In this document: positions 34,871-44,270 of the stretch, one piece after another
Layout of the letters: the number at the start of each line of letters is the position of its first letter
How positions within the stretch are numbered: position 1 is the stretch's first letter
Source: JAQBVV01 sp965249205
GTDB taxonomy: Bacteria > Acidobacteriota > Vicinamibacteria > Vicinamibacterales > UBA2999
Length of the DNA: 64,000 nucleotides
Assembly: GCA_965249205.1 (NCBI GenBank)
Contig: CBDFLL010000002.1
Span: 62,001-126,000, forward strand
Direction of reading: 5' to 3'
Position numbers and translations under genes: made by a program
The notes under the pieces: generated by a model
Seen by the model: only the letters and a program-made list of their open reading frames with translations
Told to the model about the DNA's origin: nothing
Databases searched by the model: none

Positions 34871-34924
34871 TTCGCCAGCCAGCCGCACCCGCCGACCCCT
34901 CAACGAGCACGGGCCTGCTGCCTC

Positions 34925-37171
34925 CTACAGCATGCTTAGCGGATCCACATCAACGGTGATCCGGCGCTGCACCTCTGGCATGTTCTGCAACACCGCCTTC
35001 AGCGCCCGGCGCATGTCCGCGCGACGCGTCCCCTTGAGAAAACACTGCACCCTGTGCTCGCCGCGCAGTCGACCGAGCGGTGCCGGCGCGGGCCCGAGCA
35101 CATGGAATCTGGCGCGTGTCGCGGCCGGCTCCAGGCCCGTCACGATGTTCAGCGCGGCCTGCATGGCCTCTTCGAATGTACGACCACGCACGACCACAGA
35201 GATCATCGCGACATGCGGCGGATACTGCATCGCGCGACGATAGGCGCACTCTCGCTCGAAAAAGACCGGGTAGTCCTGCTGGCACGCCAACACGATGCTG
35301 TAGTGCTCCGGATACAGCGTCTGGACGATCGCCTCGCCCAACCGCTCCCCGCGACCCGCGCGCCCGGCCACCTGCGTCAGGAGCTGAAACGTGCGCTCCC
35401 CGGCCCGGAAGTCTGCCAGCCCCAGGCCCACGTCCGCCGAAATCACACCGACGAGCGTCACGCGCGGAAAATCGTGACCCTTGGCAATCATCTGCGTGCC
35501 GACCAGCACGTCGATCTCGCCAGCGGCAAACGCGGAGAGCAACGTCGTGAGCGCGCCTTTCCGTCGCACCGAGTCCCGGTCGATACGACTGATGCGGGCG
35601 GCGGGAAACTGTTCGCGAAGCTGCTGCTCGACCTTCTCTGTGCCAAAGCCGGTCTGTTCGAGGTACGGTGCCGCGCACTTCCTGCACGACCGGGGGATCT
35701 CCATCGAGTAGTTGCAGTAGTGGCACCGGCCCCGCCACCCGCGCCGCGCCCGATGTACGGTCAACGACACACTGCAATTGGGACACTCGAAGGTGTCGCC
35801 GCACTGGCGGCAGAAGACAGCGGTGGAATAGCCGCGTCGATTGAGCAGGACCAGTACCTGCTCGCGCCGGTCGAGCCGATCCTGAAGGGCCTCGACGAGT
35901 GCCCGGCTGATGACCACGTCCGGTCCAGCATCGGCGTACTCCTCGCGCATGTTGACGAGACGCACCGAGGCCAGCGGCCGGTCAAGCACGCGGCGACTCA
36001 GCGCCACGTGCGCGTACTTGCCGGACAGCGCATGCTGATAGCTCTCCATCGACGGCGTCGCGGACCCGAGCACCACCAGCGCTCCTGCCGTCTGTCCTCG
36101 CACAATCGCCACGTCTCGACCGTGATAGCGTGGCGCCTCCTCCTGCTTGTAGGAAGTGTCGTGTTCCTCATCCACGACAATCAGGCCCACGTTGCCGAGC
36201 GGAGCAAACACCGCGGAGCGCGTGCCGACCACCACATCGATGCTGCCGCGGCGAATGCGCTGCCACTGGTCGTGCCGTTCTCCGTCGGAGAGCCCGCTGT
36301 GCTGAATCGCGACCCGCGCGCCAAACGCCGAACGAAACAGCGAGACCACCGACGGCGTCAGCGCGATCTCCGGCACCAGCAGCAGCACCTGTTTCCCGGA
36401 CTCGCAGACGTGATCAGCCAGGCGGAGATAGACTTCCGTCTTGCCGCTGCCGGTCACCCCGTGTAGCAGCGCGACCCGAAAGCCGCCCGCATCCGTTATC
36501 CCTGTCAGTGTGTCAATCGCGGCGGTTTGCTCGGGTGTCAACAGGCGGTCGCGGTCTCGCGTCACATCCATCTGCGACGCACCCTCGAACGGGTTCCGTT
36601 CGTCCCGCTCGTCGCGAAACGCGACCAGACCACGCGCCGCAAGGCGGCGAACGACGTCAGCTGTTGCTCCCCGCTCCCGCAGCCCGGCCATGGGAAGTCC
36701 GGCAGAAGCCGTGGCCAGGACCTCAAGGACGCCGCGCTGTCGGGGCGTGAGGCGCATACCATCCTCGCCGGCGCCGGGGCCGGTGCCAGCGCCGAGGGCT
36801 GAGAGACCATGAGCCGTCACCGCAGCGATTCGCCGCGTCTTGAACGCCTTCGCCCGCTGCGACCCTGGCGGCATCGCCGCGCCGATCGCATCACCAAAAC
36901 CCGCGATGTAGTAGTCGGCCACCCACGCACAGAGTTCGATGATGTCAGGAGGCAGAAACGGCTCCTCGTCCACGACATCCACTACGTCCCGAGGGACAGT
37001 GTCGCCGTCAAACGAGGCGTCGTGGGCAACCACGCATCCGGTGACCGTGCGTGTCCCGATCGGCACGCGGACGCGCGCCCCGACCAACGGCATCGTCGAG
37101 AAGCGGCTCGGAACGTTGTAGGTCAGTGAATCGAGGTACGGGACTGGAACAGCGACCGACACGAAGCGCAA
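34925..37171 (-). CDS. priA: Primosomal replication-restart helicase PriA
   Basis: The 748-aa protein has the PriA layout: N-terminal DNA-binding domain, Walker A 'LHGVTGSGKTEVY', 'VDEEHDTSYKQEEAPRYHGRD', 'GSATPSMESYQ', the zinc-binding insertion with cysteine pairs ('CRQCGDTFECPNC', 'CHYCNY', 'CRKC') and helicase motifs 'GTQMIAKGHDFP' and 'QVAGRAGRG'. It restarts stalled replication forks. Length is typical. It lies last in a long minus-strand gene run from ugd downward. Confidence 0.95.
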   Translation of the reverse strand: MRFVSVAVPVPYLDSLTYNVPSRFSTMPLVGARVRVPIGTRTVTGCVVAHDASFDGDTVPRDVVDVVDEEPFLPPDIIELCAWVADYYIAGFGDAIGAAMPPGSQRAKAFKTRRIAAVTAHGLSALGAGTGPGAGEDGMRLTPRQRGVLEVLATASAGLPMAGLRERGATADVVRRLAARGLVAFRDERDERNPFEGASQMDVTRDRDRLLTPEQTAAIDTLTGITDAGGFRVALLHGVTGSGKTEVYLRLADHVCESGKQVLLLVPEIALTPSVVSLFRSAFGARVAIQHSGLSDGERHDQWQRIRRGSIDVVVGTRSAVFAPLGNVGLIVVDEEHDTSYKQEEAPRYHGRDVAIVRGQTAGALVVLGSATPSMESYQHALSGKYAHVALSRRVLDRPLASVRLVNMREEYADAGPDVVISRALVEALQDRLDRREQVLVLLNRRGYSTAVFCRQCGDTFECPNCSVSLTVHRARRGWRGRCHYCNYSMEIPRSCRKCAAPYLEQTGFGTEKVEQQLREQFPAARISRIDRDSVRRKGALTTLLSAFAAGEIDVLVGTQMIAKGHDFPRVTLVGVISADVGLGLADFRAGERTFQLLTQVAGRAGRGERLGEAIVQTLYPEHYSIVLACQQDYPVFFERECAYRRAMQYPPHVAMISVVVRGRTFEEAMQAALNIVTGLEPAATRARFHVLGPAPAPLGRLRGEHRVQCFLKGTRRADMRRALKAVLQNMPEVQRRITVDVDPLSML

Positions 37172-37199
37172 TTAGAGGCCCGTCCCGGTCCAGTGTGAA

Positions 37200-37337
37200 C
37201 TCGCGCGGATTTCATGAGCGCGTCGCTCCGAGTCACCGCAATCAGTACCCGCGTCCGTCGATCCAGGGACTAGCAGTCCCTTCCTACACGCAGGAGTACC
37301 ACGACCGAGTCCTAGGTACACGTGAAATCCGCGCTAG
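37200..37337. repeat. Family-B palindromic element at the stop codon of the uracil-DNA glycosylase gene
   Basis: A 130-bp element (37204-37333) begins CGCGGATTTCATG and ends CGTGAAATCCGCG. Its flanks are CTCG and CTAG. The right CTAG supplies the TAG stop (minus strand) of the uracil-DNA glycosylase gene. The interior contains a second small palindrome around GGGACTAGCAGTCCC. Confidence 0.75.
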
Positions 37338-38059
37338 CCGCCCGCCAGGAGCGCACGGACTCGCTTCATGTCCGCCCAGACGTCCCGCTTGGCAGAAGGC
37401 TGGCGCAGCAGGTAGGCCGGGTGGTAGGTCGGTATGAGAATCGCGTCACGGTACGGGTACTCGCGCCCCCGAAGCCGTGTGATCGGGTCCGTCGTCTGGA
37501 GCAGAGACTGCGCCGCGAACTTGCCCAGCGCGACAATCACCCTGGGCCGGATGGAATCAATCTGGCGCAACAGGAACGGCTCGCACTGGTCCATCTCGTC
37601 CAGCTCCGGATTCCTATTGCCGGGGGGGCGACACTTGATCAGGTTGGCGATGTAGACGTCCTGCCGCCGCAGGTCGATGGCCTCAATAATCTTGGTCAGC
37701 AACTGTCCTGCGCGACCGACGAACGGTTCGCCCTGTCTATCCTCATCAGCGCCAGGCGCTTCGCCGACGAACATGAGGTCAGCATCGGGGTTGCCGACGC
37801 CGAACACGATCTTCCGGCGACCAAGACCGTGAAGCTTGCACCGCGTGCAGTCGCCAAGATCCTCGCGAATGCCGACCAGTACCTCACGAGCCGACAAGCA
37901 GACAGGCGTCTCGTCCGCAGCTCCCTGGTCGGCACTGGCCACGGGCGCCGCAACCTCCAGGGACGCGCCGTGCGAGCGGGACCGCCACGACGGCTCTGCG
38001 CGGACGCCGTCTACTCCCAGCTCGCCAAAGAACTCGAGGTGCGCTTTGAGATCGTCCAT
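37334..38059 (-). CDS. Uracil-DNA glycosylase, type 4/5 (Fe-S)
   Basis: The 241-aa product removes uracil from DNA. Family features: the cysteine pair 'DCTRCKLH', motif 'FVGEAPGADEDRQGEPFVGRAGQLL', 'YIANLIKCRPPGNRNP' with another cluster cysteine, and 'PTYHPAYLLR' with the catalytic-site histidine. These mark the family-4 [4Fe-4S] UDGs. An N-terminal extension of about 65 residues, low in complexity, precedes the core. The stop TAG lies in the CTAG flank of a family-B repeat. It sits between coaBC and priA on the same strand. Confidence 0.92.
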   Translation of the reverse strand: MDDLKAHLEFFGELGVDGVRAEPSWRSRSHGASLEVAAPVASADQGAADETPVCLSAREVLVGIREDLGDCTRCKLHGLGRRKIVFGVGNPDADLMFVGEAPGADEDRQGEPFVGRAGQLLTKIIEAIDLRRQDVYIANLIKCRPPGNRNPELDEMDQCEPFLLRQIDSIRPRVIVALGKFAAQSLLQTTDPITRLRGREYPYRDAILIPTYHPAYLLRQPSAKRDVWADMKRVRALLAGG

Positions 38060-38092
38060 CGCTCGTCCTGGTCCCGTGATCCTGGTCAGGGC

Positions 38093-39349
38093 CTATGGCG
38101 CCACGGCGCTGGATCGTTCGGACAGCAGCTGCTCAACGCGATCCAGCACAACCCCAGCCACTCTCGCCTTGCTCTGCACCGGCACAACGCGCTCACCTTC
38201 GGCATCGATGAGGGTGACCGCGTTGGTCGCAACATCGAAGCCGGCATCCGGCCGCGACACATCGTTGGCGACCATCAGCTCGATGCCCTTCTGCACACGC
38301 TTGTCCCTCGCCCTGGTCACCGGGTCGCCTGTCTCGGCGGCGAACCCGACGAGCATCGGCCCGCCTGACGACCGGCGAGAGGGCAACTGGGAAAGATCGG
38401 CAAGGATATCTGGCGTTCGCTGCAACGTCAGCGTGGAAGGGCCGGTCGTCTTCGGCACTTTCCGGTCGGCCGGATCCGTCGGTGTGTAATCAGCCACAGC
38501 CGCAGCCATGATGACGACATCGGCCGTCGCGGCTGCACGCAGCACGGCGGCGTGCATCTCCACCGCGCTCCGCACCCGGACCACATCATCCACTGCCGGT
38601 GGCTCAAGCTGCGTGGGTCCGGCCACCAGGACGACCGTCGCGCCACGCCGCCGGGCCTCAGCGGCGAGCGCAAAGCCCATGCGGCCACTCGATCGATTAC
38701 CGAGAAAGCGCACGGGATCGATATCCTCGTAGGTCGGCCCGGCCGTCACGACGACGCGGCGTTCCCGCAGCGTGGCATTCAACGGCGGCGTCGACGTCGA
38801 AGGCATCGAATCGACGGGCGTCAGCAGCGCCACGGCCGCGGTAACCACGTCCGCCGGTTCTGCCAGCCGGCCCTTGCCCACCCATCCGCAGGCAAGATAG
38901 CCATCACCAGGATCGACGACGTGCACGCCGCGTTCGGTGAGCGTGCGCAGGTTCTGCTCAACGACCGGATGCGCCAGCATATTGGAGTTCATGGCCGGAG
39001 CCAGCAGGCACGGCGCGCGCGTGGCCAAATAGAGCGAACTCAGAAAATCATCAGCGATGCCGTGAGCGAACTTGCCAATGGCGTTGGCCGTGCAGGGAGC
39101 CACCAGCAGCAGCGCAATGGAATCGGCGATCGCGATGTGCTCAATGTCGGCGTTCATGCCAGGCGTCCACTGCGACGTGATCACAGGACGCCGGGTGATG
39201 GCCTCGAACGTCACGGGGCCGATGAACCGCTCCGCGGCGTGTGTCATCACGACCACCACGTCGTGGCCATGCTGCTGCAGCCCTCGGCATACCTCTATCG
39301 CCTTGTACGCGCTGATACCGCCGGTCACGCCGAGGGCGATCAAGGACAT
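38093..39349 (-). CDS. coaBC: Bifunctional phosphopantothenoylcysteine decarboxylase / phosphopantothenate-cysteine ligase
   Basis: The 418-aa protein carries both steps of coenzyme A synthesis between phosphopantothenate and phosphopantetheine. The CoaC half (about 1-185) shows 'ALGVTGGISAYKAIE', the active-site histidine in 'VTHAAERFIGP' and 'PAMNSNMLAHP'. The CoaB half (about 200-418) shows 'VVTAGPTYEDIDPVRFLGNRSSGRMG' and 'AAAVADYTP'. Its start is 6 bases from the gmk stop; no rpoZ gene lies between them. Confidence 0.95.
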   Translation of the reverse strand: MSLIALGVTGGISAYKAIEVCRGLQQHGHDVVVVMTHAAERFIGPVTFEAITRRPVITSQWTPGMNADIEHIAIADSIALLLVAPCTANAIGKFAHGIADDFLSSLYLATRAPCLLAPAMNSNMLAHPVVEQNLRTLTERGVHVVDPGDGYLACGWVGKGRLAEPADVVTAAVALLTPVDSMPSTSTPPLNATLRERRVVVTAGPTYEDIDPVRFLGNRSSGRMGFALAAEARRRGATVVLVAGPTQLEPPAVDDVVRVRSAVEMHAAVLRAAATADVVIMAAAVADYTPTDPADRKVPKTTGPSTLTLQRTPDILADLSQLPSRRSSGGPMLVGFAAETGDPVTRARDKRVQKGIELMVANDVSRPDAGFDVATNAVTLIDAEGERVVPVQSKARVAGVVLDRVEQLLSERSSAVAP

Positions 39350-39355
39350 GCAGGG

Positions 39356-39997
39356 TCACCCGCTCTTGAACGTCTTGGTAATCGCTTCCGCCTTACCCCG
39401 CATGCACCGCACGCGCGTGCGCTCGGCCATGACAATCGCCCCGAGGCGGCTGACGGCGGTTTCCAGTTCGTCGTTGACGACGACATACTCGTATTTCGCA
39501 AATTCGCTGACCTCGTGGCGTGCCGTCTTGAGGCGCCGGGCAATCTGCTCCTCGGTGTCCTTGCTCCGATCACGTAGCCGCTGGGCCAGGATCGACGCTG
39601 AAGGGGGCAGCACGAAAATGCCCACGGTCTCGATCCCTCGGCCGCTGACCTGACGGGCGCCCTGCACGTCGATGACCAGGACGACGTCGCGACCCTGCGC
39701 CAGCACGGCCTCAGTGTCGGCGGCCGAAGTGCCATAGCAGTTACCAAAGACATCGGCCCACTCCAGAAACACCCCGTCCTGGATCATGGTGTCGAAACGT
39801 GCCCGGCTGATGAAATTATAGTCGACGCCATCGCGTTCGCCGGCTCGTGGACGTCGAGAGGTATAGGACCGTGACTTGTGCAGATTGGGCAGCTCCTGCA
39901 CCAATCGCTCGACCAGCGTTGTCTTGCCGGTACCCGAGGGTGCCGACACGATGAACAGCAGGCCACGCCCGGTCTGACGCGTGTCGCTATTCGACAT
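39356..39997 (-). CDS. gmk: Guanylate kinase
   Basis: The start is placed at ATG 39997, giving 213 aa; a longer in-frame version would run through the 3' end of yicC with unrelated residues. Motifs: P-loop 'VSAPSGTGKTTLVERL', 'SYTSRRPRAGERDGVDYNF' (GMP binding) and 'VVLVIDVQGARQV'. It phosphorylates GMP to GDP. It overlaps the yicC reading frame by 11 bases. Confidence 0.95.
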   Translation of the reverse strand: MSNSDTRQTGRGLLFIVSAPSGTGKTTLVERLVQELPNLHKSRSYTSRRPRAGERDGVDYNFISRARFDTMIQDGVFLEWADVFGNCYGTSAADTEAVLAQGRDVVLVIDVQGARQVSGRGIETVGIFVLPPSASILAQRLRDRSKDTEEQIARRLKTARHEVSEFAKYEYVVVNDELETAVSRLGAIVMAERTRVRCMRGKAEAITKTFKSG

Positions 39998-40878
39998 TCT
40001 GCACCTGCTCACGCATTTTTTCGAGCTCTGCCTTTGCGTTGATGAGAAGCTCCGACACCCCAAGGCCATCCGCCTTGGCACCGAACGTATTCACCTCCCG
40101 GTTCATCTCCTGAAGCAGGAAGTCGAGTTTCCGCCCACACGGCTCGTCGCCCTCAACCAGCGTCTGCCAGTGCGCCAGGTGCGCGCGAAACCGCGTGACC
40201 TCCTCGCTGATATCAGACCGGGCGGCGGTGCGAACGATTTCCTGCGCGATCATCGCCTCATCCGGGGATCTGCAGGCCGATCTCCCGCACGCGGTCGTGC
40301 AGACGCGCTTCGAGCGCGACTCGGCCGGCATGTGCTGCGCTCGCGAGATTTTCAATGAGGGCGGCAAGGGTCTCACGACGGCCCTCAAGGTCAACGCGCA
40401 GATGCTCCCCTTCGCGGTCGCGCATCTCCTCCAACTCCGCGAGCGCCCGCTCAACGGTGGCTTCGACGCTGGCCGCCAGCTGCTCGTCGCGCGTTGGATC
40501 CGCCTCGGTGGACCTTTCCCGAATCGTGACGGCCTGTGGCAGCCGAAGCAGGTCACCGGGTGCGAGCGCACCGGAGACCAACCCCTGTTCGCGCGCCTCG
40601 TCGAGCGCCCCGGACAGGGCCCTGACGAACTCCGCGTTCAATTCCACAGAAGGGCCTGTCGTGCTCCGCAGATGCACAGACACGGCCAACTCGACACGAC
40701 CGCGCGAGAGCCGCTTTTGCAGGAGACCTCGAACGCGAGGCTCCAGCTCGGTCAGGGACTGCGGAAGGCGAAGCTGCAGGTCAAGGAATCGGTAATTCAC
40801 CGAGCGAATCGTAATGCCGGTCGTGGCCTGCTCATCCTCATGTGTCAACGAGGCAAACCCGGTCATGGATCGAATCAT
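39987..40878 (-). pseudogene. yicC: YicC-family endoribonuclease-like protein, one-base frameshift
   Basis: The N-terminal part begins with the family hallmark 'MIRSMTGFASLTHED' and runs to about 40265. There the coding strand has a CCCC run with one C too many: the frame ends as 'LQIPG' stop, while reading one base later continues 'DEAMIAQEIVRTAARSDISEEVTRFRAHL' and the C-terminal hallmark 'DFLLQEMNREVNTFGAKA' to 39987. The joined protein is about 296 aa, normal for YicC. Because the gene is conserved and the change is in a homopolymer, sequencing error is plausible. It overlaps the ABC exporter stop by 4 bases. Confidence 0.88.
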
Positions 40879-42653
40879 TCAACTCTGCTCTCTGCACGCG
40901 ACGTGTCAGCGTCTGCTGGCTCGTCCCGCAATTGCAGTTCGTAGAGTTTCGCATACGCGCCGCCTCGCGCCAGCAGTGCGTCGTGCGTGCCGGTCTCGAC
41001 GATGCGTCCACGATCAAGTACAACGATGCCATCCGCACGACGTACGGTGGACAGCCGGTGCGCAATCACGAACGAGGTGCGATTTCGCATGAGGTTGGCC
41101 AGCGCATACTGCACCAACATTTCGGACTCGGCGTCGAGCGATGATGTCGCCTCGTCCAGGATCAGAATCGGCGAATCATGCAGAATGGCCCTGGCGATCG
41201 CGACGCGCTGCCGCTGACCACCGGAGAGGCGCTGACCACGTTCGCCGATCAACGCCTCGTACCCCAGACCCAGCTGCTCGATGAACTCGTGCGCGTGCGC
41301 GGCACGCGAGGCGGCCTCGATCTCATCGCGCGTGGCGCCAGGGCGCCCATAGGCGATGTTGGCAGCGATCGTGTCATCGAACAGCACGGTCTCCTGCGTC
41401 ACGATGCCGATATGCGATCGCAACGACGCGAGCGTCATGTCGCGCAGATCAACACCGTCCACACGAATGCACCCGTCGGTCACATCGTAGAACCTCGGAA
41501 TCAGATTCACGAGCGTCGTCTTCCCTGCTCCGCTTCGGCCGACGATCGCCAAGACCTGTCCGACTGGCACCGAGACGCTCACGCCATCAAGTGTCGCCCG
41601 CTCGCGATCGTCGCCGTAGGCGAACCGAACGTCCTTGAACTCGATCTGGTGGCGAAACTGCGGGAACTCCACTGCGCCCGGCCGCTCTTGCACCTCGTTG
41701 TGCGCATCAAGAATCTCGAATACGCGCTCCCCAGCGGCCATCGCCTGCTGGAGGTCCGCATTCACGCGGCTGAGCTTCTTCGCGGGCGCGTACATCATGA
41801 ACAGCGCGGCGATAAAGGCGGTGAACTCGCCCTGCGTGAGCCGCCCAGCCACAATTTCCTGACTGCCGTATACGAGAGCCCCAACAAACGCGACGCCACC
41901 AATGAACTCCATGAGCGGCGGAAGCACGGACAGCACGCGGGTGACCTGCATGATGGTCCGGTAGAAATGCTGCGCGGCGCGCTCGAACCTGCCGGCCTCG
42001 CGCACTTCCCCTCCGAATGCCTTGACGATTCGGTGACCGGCGATTGCCTCCGCACTCAGGTGCGACATCTGCTCCAGTGCCTCCTGGCTCCGGCGGGCGG
42101 TGCGTCGCACGCGCTGGCCCAGGCGTACGAGCGGATAAATCACCAGCGGGGCTCCTGTGAGGCACACCAGCGCCAGACGAGCGTCGTAATAGAAGAGCAG
42201 GCCGGCGAAACCGACAAGCGACAGCGACTCACGCGTCACATCCCCAATGGTGTCGGAGACGGCGCGCTGCACTTGGCCGACATCGTTGGTCAGCCGAGAC
42301 ATCAACCGACCGGTGGTCTGCACGGAAAAGAACGCCACAGACTGCCCGAGGATGTGGCGGAACAACACGTTCCGCAAATCCCGTACGACACGCTGCCCGA
42401 CGTCGGTCATCAAGTAGCTGGAGAGATACGCCCCGACCCCTTTCAGGAGATACACGACAAGAATGGCTATCGCGATGGGGGCCAGATTCTTCCGGTTCGG
42501 AAGCACGTCATCGAAGATCGGCTGAATCAGCGCGGCGACACCTGCGGACGCGGCGCCATACAGCACCATCGATCCCAGCGCCGCCGCCAGTCTGGCACGA
42601 TGCGGACGCGCGTATTCGAGGAGACGAAAGAAGACCTTCATTGGCTGAACCAC
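40875..42653 (-). CDS. MsbA-type lipid ABC exporter (fused membrane and ATPase domains)
   Basis: The 592-aa half-transporter has six membrane helices (about 1-320) and an ATPase domain with Walker A 'VGRSGAGKTTLVNLI', signature 'LSGGQRQRVAIARAIL', Walker B 'ILILDEATSSLD' and the H-loop 'VIAHRLSTV'. The 'VQRAVSDTIGDVTRESLSLVG' segment matches MsbA/lipid A flippases more than peptide exporters. It acts in the inner membrane. Its place between ugd and yicC and beside an exopolysaccharide cluster fits an envelope-lipid role. A capsular glycolipid is a possible alternative substrate. Confidence 0.9.
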   Translation of the reverse strand: MVQPMKVFFRLLEYARPHRARLAAALGSMVLYGAASAGVAALIQPIFDDVLPNRKNLAPIAIAILVVYLLKGVGAYLSSYLMTDVGQRVVRDLRNVLFRHILGQSVAFFSVQTTGRLMSRLTNDVGQVQRAVSDTIGDVTRESLSLVGFAGLLFYYDARLALVCLTGAPLVIYPLVRLGQRVRRTARRSQEALEQMSHLSAEAIAGHRIVKAFGGEVREAGRFERAAQHFYRTIMQVTRVLSVLPPLMEFIGGVAFVGALVYGSQEIVAGRLTQGEFTAFIAALFMMYAPAKKLSRVNADLQQAMAAGERVFEILDAHNEVQERPGAVEFPQFRHQIEFKDVRFAYGDDRERATLDGVSVSVPVGQVLAIVGRSGAGKTTLVNLIPRFYDVTDGCIRVDGVDLRDMTLASLRSHIGIVTQETVLFDDTIAANIAYGRPGATRDEIEAASRAAHAHEFIEQLGLGYEALIGERGQRLSGGQRQRVAIARAILHDSPILILDEATSSLDAESEMLVQYALANLMRNRTSFVIAHRLSTVRRADGIVVLDRGRIVETGTHDALLARGGAYAKLYELQLRDEPADADTSRAESRVE

Positions 42654-42761
42654 GATACGCGCGAACCGACGTCGGTCACCGTACCGGCTTCATGGCGTTG
42701 GGAGTCCTGCCTGGCGCTCCGGAGGTCGCCAGCGTCGCAGGCAATCAGGTTTCCGCGCGAG

Positions 42762-44068
42762 CTAGGCCCGACCAATGGAATCGTAGGTGAATCCGACCTG
42801 CTTCATGTGCTCCGGCGAAAACAGGTTGCGACCATCGAAGATGACCGGCGCGCGCATCAACTTCCGCATCCTCGCGAAATCCGGCGTGCGGAACTCACTC
42901 CATTCCGTCACGATCGCGAGACAGTCGGCGCCATCAAGCGCATCATAGTTTCCGGTCGCCAGGGTCACGCGGTTTCCGAACAGAGCTTTGGCGACGGGCA
43001 TCGCCTCCGGGTCGTATGCCCGAACCTTGGCCCCTCCGCGAGCAGGGCATTGATGAGCGGAACCGACGGCGCCTCCCGCATATCGTCTGTCTTCGGCTTG
43101 AAGGCGAGCCCCCACACGGCGACCACCTTTCCTTTGAGCCCTTTCGATCCGCCGAAATGGGCGCGCATCTTCGAGAACAGCATTTTCTTCTGAGACGCGT
43201 TGACCGCCTCCACCGCGAGAAGCGTCCGAAACTCGTACTTCTGCTCTGCCGCGAAGCGCACCAGCGCTTGAACATCCTTCGGAAAGCAGCTGCCGCCGTA
43301 CCCGATACCCGGAAAGAGAAACGACGGCCCGATGCGGCGATCGGCGCCGATCGCCCGGCGGACCTGATCCACATCAGCTCCGACCCGTTCGCACACATTC
43401 GCCACTTCGTTCATGAACGAGATACGAAGCGCGAGCATCGCGTTCGCCGCATACTTTGTCAGCTCCGCGCTCGCGCAGTCCATCACCATGACGGGCGCAC
43501 CGGTGCGGGTGAACGGGTCATACACCTCGCGCATCAACTCCTCGGCTCGCGGATCCTCTGCACCGACGACCACGCGATCCGGTTTCATGAAATCGTCAAC
43601 CGCCGCGCCCTGTTTCAGAAATTCAGGATTACTCACCACGCTGAATGGGTGAGTCGTTTCGCGCCGAATCACTTGTCGAACCTGCGCGCTCGTGCCGACC
43701 GGTACCGTGCTCTTGTCGACGATGACCTTGTACCCGTTCATCGCCTTGGCGATGTCGCGCGCGACCGCCAGGACCTGGCGCACATCCGCCGATCCGTCCT
43801 CTCCAGGGGGCGTGCCGACGGCGATAAAAATCACAGCGGAATCGCGTACCGCCTTCGGCAGCGTGGCGCTGAAGGCCAGCCTCCGCTCGAGTCGGTTTCG
43901 GCGAACCAACTCCTCAAGGCCCGGTTCGTAGAAAGGCATTTTTCCACGGCGCAGGGCTCTGACTTTCGAATCGTCCTTATCTATGCACACGACGTCGTTG
44001 CCACTCTCCGCCAGGCACGCCCCGGCCACAAGCCCGACGTACCCCGTACCGACGACCGCGATCTTCAT
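42762..44068 (-). pseudogene. UDP-glucose/GDP-mannose 6-dehydrogenase, one-base frameshift
   Basis: The main part starts 'MKIAVVGTGYVGLVAGACLAESG' (NAD-binding) and contains 'FIAVGTPPGEDGS', 'KSTVPVGT', 'NPEFLKQG' and the catalytic cysteine in 'YGGSCFPKDVQAL'. Near 43030-43050 the frame shifts inside a GC-rich stretch: '...SVPLINALLA' should continue as 'RGGAKVRAYDPEAMP...' in the other frame, ending at 42762. The joined protein is about 435 aa, normal for the family. It makes a UDP-uronic acid for polysaccharide synthesis; the UDP-glucuronate decarboxylase encoded at 51769 could use its product. Either a real mutation or a sequencing error. Confidence 0.88.
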
Positions 44069-44270
44069 CTACCGTCTCTTCCCGCGCGAACGATTCGTCC
44101 CATAAACACTGACGCTATCATAGCGAAACCATGACGACCCTGGCCGAGTCCCACTGTGCGGCATGGCGACGCGCCGACGCTGGGGTTGGCGTCGCTCACC
44201 CGGTCCTCCGCCAGGTCGCTCCCCGCGCAACCGCGAACCTGTGCTCGATCAGTACGGGGCGGGTACCAAG

